From JAQBGV01 sp032128395 (GTDB lineage Bacteria; Planctomycetota; UBA8108; UBA1146): a DNA stretch of 22,123 bases. Of this stretch, positions 1 to 5,626 are shown one piece after another. Where the stretch lies: positions 1-22,123 of the forward strand of contig JAQBGV010000162.1 of NCBI GenBank assembly GCA_032128395.1, given 5' to 3'. A program made the position numbers and the translations under genes. Every line of letters starts with the position of its first letter. Positions within the stretch are counted from its first letter, which is position 1. The notes under the pieces are model-generated. The model saw only the letters and a program-made list of their open reading frames with translations, was not told the origin of the DNA and ran no database searches.

Positions 1-189
1 GCGCGCGTAGGGGGAGAGGCTCTCGACGAAGCGACGCTGTCCCTCGCGACAGATGACGTCGTCGGCGAGCGTGGACTTCCCAGAGCCGGAGATCCCGGTG
101 ATCACGACGAGCCGGTTGCGCGGGATGTCGATGTCGACATCCTTCAGGTTGTGCTCCGCGGCCCCGCGGATGACGATGTGCGAGCTCAC
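1..189 (-). CDS. uvrA: UvrA, excinuclease ABC subunit A (N-terminal part, cut by window edge)
   Basis: Only the first 63 codons are inside the window; the gene continues beyond position 1. The translation starts SSHIVIRGAAEHNL, then has VVITGISGSGKST, a Walker A loop of the UvrA type, followed by EGQRRFVESLSPYAR, the signature seen just after it in UvrA. UvrA is the ABC-type ATPase that finds bulky DNA lesions with UvrB in nucleotide excision repair, in the cytoplasm. The start is a GTG at 187-189. An in-frame TGA at 214-216 rules out a longer protein, and no ATG lies between them. The ribosome binding site is weak (a GGGGAC-like stretch shortly upstream). The gene lies 149 nt downstream of the phosphatase gene on the same strand, so it may be read from the same operon or from a promoter in that gap; I cannot pick one out. 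Confidence 0.93.
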   Translation of the reverse strand, partial: MSSHIVIRGAAEHNLKDVDIDIPRNRLVVITGISGSGKSTLADDVICREGQRRFVESLSPYAR

Positions 190-271
190 CAGGTCCCCGT
201 TCGTGCGCCGACCTCACGTCGCTCCAGCCACAGGACGTGTAGAAGATGGGACAGGCCCCGCGTTGCGGAGC

Positions 272-309
272 TGGTCCCCAGCAGATTCGAACCGCCCACG
301 GCCGGGGAC
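272..309 (-). other. tRNA-like acceptor/T-arm minihelix between the phosphatase gene and uvrA
   Basis: Read on the minus strand, positions 296-280 form a full T arm: stem GGCGG / CTGCT (five pairs including two G-U) around the loop TTCGAAT, which fits the T-loop consensus. Directly after it comes GGGGAC (279-274), which pairs with GTCCCC (309-304). The seven-base connector GGCCGTG (303-297) stands where the D and anticodon arms would be. The 3' side reads GGGGACCA. No matching 5' half with D and anticodon arms is seen upstream, so this is not an ordinary tRNA. It could be a decayed tRNA, a tRNA mimic in the uvrA leader, or a terminator-like hairpin. There is no T-run. Confidence 0.35.
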
Positions 310-338
310 TCAACGATCGTCCCAGAGAAGTCCGGACT

Positions 339-1169
339 CTAGCGGGCAGATGGCCGATCTCGCTCCGGGCGTGAAAGGCGTGCTCGGAGTTCCGCGTGGA
401 TCGCCCGGTTCCCCGCGATGAGGCGTTCGCCGAAGAGCCAGTCATCTCCGCCGGCAAAGTCGGTCACCAGGCCACCCGCCTCGCGCACCAACAGTGCGCC
501 CGCCGCGACGTCGTGGGGTTTCAGATGGGCCTCCCACACTCCCGCGAACACCCCGCTCGCGAGGTGGGCGAGATCGAGACAGGCGCTACCACCCCGACGG
601 ATCTCTCGTGCATCGCGCAGGAGACCCGCGAAGACGTCGAGGGCTCCGCGGTCCAGTTCGGTCCGCTGGTAGCTGAAGCCGGTCGCGAGGAGCGCCTTCG
701 AGAGATCGGTCTCCTCGGTAACCTGAATCGGATGCCCGTCCTGGAAGGCGCCTCCCCCCCGGGTCCCCCACCAGGTGTTCTGGAGCGCCGGCGCGTGCAC
801 GACCCCGATCAGGGGCTCGCCGTCGCGACAGAGCGCGATCGAGACCGAGTAGAGGGGATGCCCGTGGGCAAAGTTGGTCGTGCCGTCGAGCGGATCGACG
901 ATCCAGAGATCACCCGAGCGCACCCCCGGATCGGGGCTCTCTTCGCTGAGGATCGGAGTCCCGGGCGCGAGGCGTTCGAGGCCATCGACCAGATGTGCCT
1001 CGCTCGCATGGTCCGCCGCGGTGACGAGGTCGCGAGCTCCCTTGTAAGCGATCGCCAGGTCCCCTCCGCGGACGGTGGGGCTCCCCGGGAAACGACCTGC
1101 GAGGATCGCCCCGGCGGCTCGCGCCAGCGCGATGACTCTCTCCAGCAGCGCTGGATCCGCGTCAATCAT
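339..1169 (-). CDS. suhB: Inositol monophosphatase family protein (SuhB/HisN-like)
   Basis: This is a 276-residue Mg-dependent sugar-phosphate phosphatase of the IMPase superfamily, cytosolic. The metal site is clear: LSEES with the glutamates near 76-77, then VDPLDGTTNF at 91-100 with Asp92 and Asp95. The C-terminal motif is LKPHDVAAGALLVREAGG (216-233), where Asp220 is the third metal ligand. Most family members have Trp before that Asp; here it is His219. Length is normal for the family (about 260-280). I chose the ATG at 1167-1169, not the first possible start at 1217. It gives the usual N-terminus and overlaps the ddl stop by 8 nt (ATGATTGA), which suggests coupled translation. Family members dephosphorylate inositol-1-phosphate, histidinol phosphate or related substrates, and the exact one cannot be read from sequence. 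There is no histidine operon nearby, so the symbol is by family only. Confidence 0.85.
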   Translation of the reverse strand: MIDADPALLERVIALARAAGAILAGRFPGSPTVRGGDLAIAYKGARDLVTAADHASEAHLVDGLERLAPGTPILSEESPDPGVRSGDLWIVDPLDGTTNFAHGHPLYSVSIALCRDGEPLIGVVHAPALQNTWWGTRGGGAFQDGHPIQVTEETDLSKALLATGFSYQRTELDRGALDVFAGLLRDAREIRRGGSACLDLAHLASGVFAGVWEAHLKPHDVAAGALLVREAGGLVTDFAGGDDWLFGERLIAGNRAIHAELRARLSRPERDRPSAR

Positions 1170-2226
1170 CGAAGGACTCGGCCCCGGCGCTGCGCAGGAG
1201 GTGCGCCGAGATCGCATAGTCGATCAGTCGCCGGCAGAGCGCGGTGAAGTCGATCCCCGCCGCGGCCGCCGCCTGTGGGAGCAGGCTCGTCTCGGTGAAG
1301 CCTGGGATCGTCTGCGTCTCGAGCCAGACCGGTCCATCCGCCGAGAGGATCACATCGGTCCGGCTCATCCCTCCGAGATCGAGCTCGGCGTGCAGACGCA
1401 TCGCGCGCTCGGAGAGGTGCTGCCAGACTTCCGGCTCGAGCGGCGCGGGCACGATCTCCCGAACCTGCTTCGCGTCGTATTTCGCCTTGATGTCGAAGAT
1501 CCCCGAGTCGGTCAACGGTTGGATCTCGATCGCGGGAAGGACTTGAGGGGGCTCGCCCGGGCGAGTGCCGAGGCAAGAGATGGTCAGCTCTCGTCCCGAG
1601 ATGTAGCGCTCGACGAGCATCTCCGGGTATCCGCCGAGCGTCGCGTCGAGCGCTTGTGCGAGTTGTTCCGCATCGTCGACCTTGACCGCTCCGATCGAAG
1701 ATCCCCCGCTCGTCGGCTTCACCACGGCGGGAAGGCCGATCTCGGTCGCGACGTGCGTCAGCACCTGATCGGAGTGCTCCGCCCATCCTCCGAAGGTGAT
1801 GACCGCTCCCGGAGCGACCTCGTATCCCATCCCGCGAGCGATGATCCGAAAGGTCCATTTGTTCTGGGTGATGGCACACGCGTGCACTCCGGCGCCGGTG
1901 TACGGCAACCCCGCGATCTCGAGGAGCGCCGACAGGCTGCCATCTTCCCCCGGCCCGCCATGCAGGGCGTTGAAGACCACGCCGATCCCACCCTGGGTGA
2001 GCCGCTCGAGCAACGCGAGTGGTCGCTCCGCCACGCCGGGGGCATCGAGCGGCTCGTCTCCGGAGAGTGCGACCCAGCCGGAGGAGTCCCAGCGGACGCG
2101 AACCACTTCGAGCCCGACGCTGCGCAGCGCGGCGTCGATCGGAGTCGCGGAGGCGATCGAGATGTCGCGCTCGTCCCACCAGCCGCCGTAGATCAGCACC
2201 ACCCGCGACTTCGTCTCGTTCTGCAC
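1162..2226 (-). CDS. ddl: D-alanine--D-alanine ligase
   Basis: This 354-residue ATP-grasp ligase joins two D-alanines for the peptidoglycan stem peptide, in the cytosol. Visible landmarks are IYGGWWDERDIS near the N-terminus (Glu19, the first D-Ala site), LHGGPGEDG (88-96), ALLEIAGLPYTGAG, the ATP-binding VVKPTSGGSSIGA (168-180, Lys170), KAKY with Tyr250, SRTDV (288-292) and WLETQTIPGFTETSLLPQ (301-318). Tyr250 lines up with Tyr216 of E. coli DdlB, which favours D-Ala over D-lactate. One oddity: the usual Mg-binding Asn of LExNTxPG is Gln305 here, beside Glu303. The gene starts with GTG three bases after the stop of the prenyl synthase gene, with AAAGG about 9 nt upstream. Its stop overlaps the phosphatase start. 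It is the middle gene of a three-gene unit. Confidence 0.93.
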   Translation of the reverse strand: MQNETKSRVVLIYGGWWDERDISIASATPIDAALRSVGLEVVRVRWDSSGWVALSGDEPLDAPGVAERPLALLERLTQGGIGVVFNALHGGPGEDGSLSALLEIAGLPYTGAGVHACAITQNKWTFRIIARGMGYEVAPGAVITFGGWAEHSDQVLTHVATEIGLPAVVKPTSGGSSIGAVKVDDAEQLAQALDATLGGYPEMLVERYISGRELTISCLGTRPGEPPQVLPAIEIQPLTDSGIFDIKAKYDAKQVREIVPAPLEPEVWQHLSERAMRLHAELDLGGMSRTDVILSADGPVWLETQTIPGFTETSLLPQAAAAAGIDFTALCRRLIDYAISAHLLRSAGAESFDD

Positions 2227-2229
2227 CGG

Positions 2230-3258
2230 TCAGACCTTTCGATCGACGATGTATGCGGCGATGCGTTCGAACTCTTCGACCCGTTTGGCAGTGCTCCCCG
2301 GGAGACGCGGGTAAATCGCCCGCGCTGCTTCGGTCCGTCGTCTCGCTTCCGACTCCGCGAAGGTGACGGAACCGAGTTCCTCGAAGAGCCCGACCGTCCA
2401 ATCGACATCTTCGCGCGTCGTCTCTTCCCGATCTCGCGCGAGCACGGCGAGCAACCGATCGCGGCGCGTCGCATCGAGCGCGGAAGACCCGAGCGCATGC
2501 GCGACCAGGATCGACGGCTTTCCTTCTCGGATGTCGCAACCGATCTCTCCCCCGCGCCCCTTCCCCTCTGTCAGATCGAGCAAGTCATCCCGCACCTGGA
2601 ACGCAGGGCCGAGTTCGTCCCCCACTTGCCAGAGCAGTTCGATCTGGTCGTCCGACCAACCCGCGAGTCGCGCGGGACCGATCCAGGCGAGGGCGAGGTA
2701 ACGGCCGGTCTTGCTCCGGATGATGGCCTCATATCGCTCGAGTGTGAACGTGGGGTCCGCCCGATGTTCCAGATCGAGCGCTTGACCCGCTACCGTCGTC
2801 AGGTGGGTGCAGGCGAAGTCTTCGACGAGTGCCACCACGATCTCGGGAGCGGCGAGGATGGTGGCGGCGCGTCGATAGCCTTCGGCGATGAGGTGGTCCG
2901 CAACGTTCAGCGCGATCGAGACCCCCTCTTCGACCCAGAGCGTGGGGCGGCCGCGCCGATAGCGATCGCCGTCCTCGATGTCATCGTGGATCAAGAAGGA
3001 ATTGTGCAGGAATTCGACGGCGAGACCCCACGAGGCGCTGAGTTCCGAAGGCACCGAGAGCAGGTTCCCCCACCAGAGGGACAGCGCGGGGCGGAGGGCC
3101 TTCCCACCCGAGAGCTGGTGACGGAGCCCCGGGCTGATCCCCTGGATGGGCACTTCGGAAAGAAAACCGTCGAGGAGCTCCCGGGCGCTCGCGAGGGGCG
3201 CACGAAGACACTCCGGAGCCTCACCCGGCCGGCCCGACGATGCGCCCCAATCGGTCAA
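2230..3258 (-). CDS. Polyprenyl diphosphate synthase (short-chain trans-isoprenyl type)
   Basis: This 342-residue all-alpha prenyltransferase condenses isopentenyl diphosphate with an allylic diphosphate to make farnesyl, geranylgeranyl or similar chains. Seen in order: GGKALRP (51-57, substrate phosphate binding), the first Asp-rich motif DDIED (92-96) followed by RRGRPT, GQALDLE (159-164), the second Asp-rich motif DDLLD (224-228), and REGKPS (Lys247). The first motif has the short DDxxD form, and Phe at the fourth position before it hints at a short product; chain length is inference. The start is TTG at 3256-3258 with GGAG seven bases upstream, which supports this unusual start codon. It is the first gene of the minus-strand unit and sits about 70 nt below a good promoter. 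The product probably feeds quinone or lipid-carrier synthesis. ispA or idsA could be used as a name. Confidence 0.88.
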   Translation of the reverse strand: MTDWGASSGRPGEAPECLRAPLASARELLDGFLSEVPIQGISPGLRHQLSGGKALRPALSLWWGNLLSVPSELSASWGLAVEFLHNSFLIHDDIEDGDRYRRGRPTLWVEEGVSIALNVADHLIAEGYRRAATILAAPEIVVALVEDFACTHLTTVAGQALDLEHRADPTFTLERYEAIIRSKTGRYLALAWIGPARLAGWSDDQIELLWQVGDELGPAFQVRDDLLDLTEGKGRGGEIGCDIREGKPSILVAHALGSSALDATRRDRLLAVLARDREETTREDVDWTVGLFEELGSVTFAESEARRRTEAARAIYPRLPGSTAKRVEEFERIAAYIVDRKV

Positions 3259-3333
3259 AGCGTTTCTCCGTAACGACTTAAGAGGATTGAGGCGGGAATC
3301 CGACCTCCGATCTCACCGCACGGTCGGCCCGAA

Positions 3334-3362
3334 ACGGTAGGTCCAGCGTCGAAGCCTGTCAA
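3334..3362 (-). promoter_or_regulatory. Sigma70-like promoter of the prenyl synthase-ddl-phosphatase unit
   Basis: On the minus strand, a perfect -35 box TTGACA (3362-3357) is followed after 17 bases by TACCGT (3339-3334), which keeps three of six -10 consensus bases. Transcription would begin near 3327 and give a leader of about 70 nt before the TTG start at 3258. The ideal spacing and perfect -35 in GC-rich DNA make this believable. Confidence 0.6.
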
Positions 3363-3412
3363 GCGCCGCGAGCGGCTGGGAGCTCGCGCGGGAACTCCGG
3401 TTCACGTCGACC

Positions 3413-3440
3413 TTTACACCCCGCTCAGGTCCGATAAAAT
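3413..3440 (+). promoter_or_regulatory. Sigma70-like promoter of the dockerin protein gene
   Basis: TTTACA (3413-3418) and TAAAAT (3435-3440) each match five of six consensus bases and are separated by 16 bases. Transcription would begin near 3447 and give a leader of about 100 nt before the ATG at 3547. It is divergent from the minus-strand promoter; the two -35 boxes are about 50 bp apart, so a regulator bound between them could affect both. Confidence 0.65.
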
Positions 3441-3461
3441 CTTCGAGGTGGGAGCAGTCCG

Positions 3462-3500
3462 TCCACACAGGGTCCGAAATCGGACTCGGTCCCCTGTGGA
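3462..3500 (+). promoter_or_regulatory. Hairpin in the 5' leader of the dockerin protein gene
   Basis: TCCACA-GGG (3462-3472, with a two-base CA bulge) pairs with CCCTGTGGA (3492-3500). Inside it sits a second small hairpin, TCCG-AAAT-CGGA (3473-3484). The structure begins about 15 nt after the predicted transcription start. A run of five T (3518-3522) follows some 18 nt later. This could be an attenuator or a stability element; the T-run is too far for a standard terminator. Confidence 0.4.
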
Positions 3501-3546
3501 GGATGTCCCGCGGCGTCTTTTTCCCAGAGCGAGGAGAACGCCGGAG

Positions 3547-4821
3547 ATGTTCGTGCGATCGCACGAGAGCCGAGACGCCGAGACCCGCTTCGGGTGGTGG
3601 TGGCGTTTCGTCCCGTCCGTCGGGACCATCCTGCTCTGCATCGCACTCCTGCTCTGCTCCCCCACACCTTGCGACGCCCAAAGTAGCGAAGACTACGTGA
3701 TCGAACTCGGGGACGTGATCGCGGTCCCCGGTCAACTCGAAGTCCTGGTCCCGGTTTTCATCACGAGCACGGACGATCTCTTCAGTTGGCAGATGGGACT
3801 CGACTACGACGACCTGCTGATCCACCTCATCGGAATCGAATTCGGCGGCACCGAGAGCGAGGATCTCTCACCGACGGTGCAGTGGGATTCGGGCTCGCCC
3901 CCCTACTCGAGCCTCGCAGTGATCTACCCCATCGCGACTCCGTTCCCAGCCGGAGTTCACCGCCTCGCCGCGTTCCTGCGGTTCCAGGTCATCGACCCGA
4001 GCCTGATTCCCCCCGGGGGAGGCCTGGTCACCGGCGTGGGGATCATCGGCACCGAACCGCACCCCGTGTTGTTCACACGGACGGTCGGAACGACGACCGT
4101 CCCGATCGGGATCGACGGGACCATCACTCTGCTCAGCGCGCCCCTCCTCCAGGTCGGCGAGCTACAGACCAGCTTCCAAGACCCGAACGTACTCGACGAC
4201 GGGATCGTGCAGATTCCCGTTCAGCTCTGGACCGACGGCCCTTCGACGGTTCTCGCGATGGGGCTCGACTACGACGACCTCCTGCTGTGCTCGTTCAGTC
4301 TGGATGGGGGCGTGATCGAAGCCGCGGTCGGTACGAACGTTTCCCTGACCGTGACCGACGTCGGCACTCACACGGTCATCCAGATCGAGGCGACCGGCGG
4401 GGCGGTCTTCCCGAGCTTCTCCGGTGGGGTCATCGGGCATATCGAGATGCTGCTCGGGTCGGAGCCGTTCCAGGGCGAGTTCCCGATCACGCTGGTGCCA
4501 GCGGATTGCACCCTCGACTTCACGCCCATCGACAACCTCATCGACGGGAATCTCCTCCTCTCCGACTTCTTCGTCCGCGGGGACGTCGACTTCGACGGAG
4601 CAATCCAGATCAATGACGCCCAGCTGATCCTCGGGCTCGTCGTGCAGGGGACCGCGGTTCCGTGCAACGACAGCGCCGACACCAACGACGACGGGCACCT
4701 CGATATCAGCGACCCGATCTTCCTCCTGCAGTACCTCTTCCAGTCCGGAAGCCCGCTGCCGCCGAGCCCCTTCCCCGACGCTGGGATCGATCCCACGGGC
4801 GACGCGATCGACTGTCTCTGA
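3547..4821 (+). CDS. Secreted protein with two cohesin-like modules and a C-terminal dockerin-like domain
   Basis: The protein has 424 residues. Residues 24-38 form a hydrophobic signal segment ending near PTPCDA, so export by Sec is likely with cleavage near residue 44. Residues about 50-190 and 205-320 look like two diverged copies of one beta-sandwich module. Each has a stretch like VLVPVFITS or VQIPVQLWT and then MGLDYDDLL, which recalls the cohesin family pattern of a strand followed by 'YDpxxL'. The C-terminus has two dockerin-type calcium loops: D346-V-D-F-D-G up to D357, and D378-T-N-D-D-G up to D389, each followed by a hydrophobic helix. It ends in a PFPDAGIDPTGDAIDC tail typical of such domains in planctomycete-like bacteria. 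I chose the ATG at 3547 because GAGGAG lies ten bases upstream and the signal peptide then sits at the N-terminus; the GTG at 3448 would add an Arg-rich extension. The role is unknown; cell-surface or extracellular assembly through Ca-dependent contacts is inference. Confidence 0.8.
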   Translation: MFVRSHESRDAETRFGWWWRFVPSVGTILLCIALLLCSPTPCDAQSSEDYVIELGDVIAVPGQLEVLVPVFITSTDDLFSWQMGLDYDDLLIHLIGIEFGGTESEDLSPTVQWDSGSPPYSSLAVIYPIATPFPAGVHRLAAFLRFQVIDPSLIPPGGGLVTGVGIIGTEPHPVLFTRTVGTTTVPIGIDGTITLLSAPLLQVGELQTSFQDPNVLDDGIVQIPVQLWTDGPSTVLAMGLDYDDLLLCSFSLDGGVIEAAVGTNVSLTVTDVGTHTVIQIEATGGAVFPSFSGGVIGHIEMLLGSEPFQGEFPITLVPADCTLDFTPIDNLIDGNLLLSDFFVRGDVDFDGAIQINDAQLILGLVVQGTAVPCNDSADTNDDGHLDISDPIFLLQYLFQSGSPLPPSPFPDAGIDPTGDAIDCL

Positions 4822-4856
4822 GCGGATCTCCGCCCCGTACGCCCCCCTCCCCTCGG

Positions 4857-4885
4857 TTGACCGCATCCCGGAGCGCCGATACTGT
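4857..4885 (+). promoter_or_regulatory. Sigma70-like promoter of the superoxide dismutase gene
   Basis: TTGACC (4857-4862) has five of six -35 bases and is followed after 17 bases by TACTGT (4880-4885). The arrangement closely matches that of the minus-strand promoter at 3334-3362 (17-base spacer, -10 of the form TAC[CT]GT). It lies 36 nt after the stop of the dockerin gene and gives a leader of roughly 75 nt. Confidence 0.55.
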
Positions 4886-4887
4886 GC

Positions 4888-4944
4888 GGCCGCCCCGGCG
4901 CACTCCGTCGTCGCTGCCGGTTCGGCCCCGAAGCAAGGGCGGCC
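4888..4944 (+). promoter_or_regulatory. Nested inverted repeats in front of sodA (possible operator or leader fold)
   Basis: GGCCGCCC (4888-4895) and GGGCGGCC (4937-4944) form a perfect eight-base inverted repeat. Between them are CCGGC (4895-4899) with GCCGG (4916-4920), and TTCG (4921-4924) with CGAA (4929-4932). Together they could fold as a three-way junction that closes nine bases before the AAAGGAG ribosome binding site (4953-4959). If the promoter above is right, transcription starts near 4892 and the outer stem is only partly transcribed. It may therefore act as DNA (operator), or a promoter further upstream may be used. Confidence 0.4.
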
Positions 4945-4965
4945 CTCATCCGAAAGGAGCCAGCG

Positions 4966-5592
4966 ATGGCATACACACTCCCCGACCTTCCCTACGATCC
5001 GGGTGCCCTCGAGCCGCACATCGACGCGCGGACGATGGAGATTCACCACGGCAAGCACCACAACGCGTACATCACGAACGTGAACGCCGCGATCGAGGGG
5101 CACGCGAACCTCGGCTCGCTCGACATCGCGGACCTCTGCCGCCGGATCGGCGAAGTTCCCGAGTCGGTTCGCGGTGCGGTGCGCAACAACGGCGGCGGAC
5201 ACTTCAACCACTCACTGTTCTGGTCCGTCATGAGCCCGAATGGCGGCGGGGACCCCACCGGCGAGCTCGCGGAGGCGATCGCCCGGGATCTCGGCGGCGC
5301 GACCAAATTTCGCGAGGAGTTCGCCAAGGCCGCGGCGACACGATTCGGAAGCGGTTGGGCGTGGCTCTGCGTCGGTGACGGCGGAAAGCTGTTCGTCTGC
5401 TCGACCCCGAACCAGGACAACCCGCTGATGCAGGGGATCGTCGACCGCCCCGGCCAGCCGCTCCTGGGGATCGACGTCTGGGAGCACGCGTATTATCTGA
5501 ACTATCAGAATCGCCGCCCCGACTACGTCTCCGCCTGGTGGAACACTGTAAACTGGGACGCGGTAGCCGGTCGTTATCAACAGGCGAAGTAG
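4966..5592 (+). CDS. sodA: Superoxide dismutase, Mn type (Mn/Fe family)
   Basis: The protein has 208 residues, the usual length, and no signal peptide, so it is cytosolic. It converts superoxide to oxygen and hydrogen peroxide. The four metal ligands are present: His27 in MEIHHGKHHNAY, His82 in GGGHFNHSLFW, and Asp170 and His174 in DVWEHAYY. Metal choice can be guessed: the active-site Gln lies in the C-terminal half (NQDNPL, Gln150) and the GGGHxNHSLFW form has Gly where Fe enzymes have Gln. Both point to a manganese or cambialistic enzyme. The start is firm, with AAAGGAG six bases before the ATG. The gene has its own promoter. The next gene follows after 34 nt and may be co-transcribed. It may protect the respiratory chain encoded downstream; that link is inference from position. 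Confidence 0.95.
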   Translation: MAYTLPDLPYDPGALEPHIDARTMEIHHGKHHNAYITNVNAAIEGHANLGSLDIADLCRRIGEVPESVRGAVRNNGGGHFNHSLFWSVMSPNGGGDPTGELAEAIARDLGGATKFREEFAKAAATRFGSGWAWLCVGDGGKLFVCSTPNQDNPLMQGIVDRPGQPLLGIDVWEHAYYLNYQNRRPDYVSAWWNTVNWDAVAGRYQQAK

Positions 5593-5626
5593 GACTGGAT
5601 CGCACATCCCGGGAAGTGCGGGCAGA

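Noticed and set aside
272..360. A complete tRNA gene before uvrA
   Set aside because: The T arm is convincing, but no D arm, no anticodon arm and no matching full 5' acceptor strand could be found. It is reported only as a tRNA-like minihelix.
1075..3273. Long plus-strand open frame (732 codons) across the ddl and prenyl synthase region
   Set aside because: It lies antisense to two genes with full catalytic motifs, has Arg/Asp/Glu-rich low-information sequence and no recognisable domain. Long antisense frames are expected in GC-rich coding DNA.
3448..3546. Longer N-terminus for the dockerin protein (GTG at 3448)
   Set aside because: It would place an Arg-rich stretch before the signal peptide and begins only one base after the predicted transcription start. 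The ATG at 3547 has a good ribosome site.
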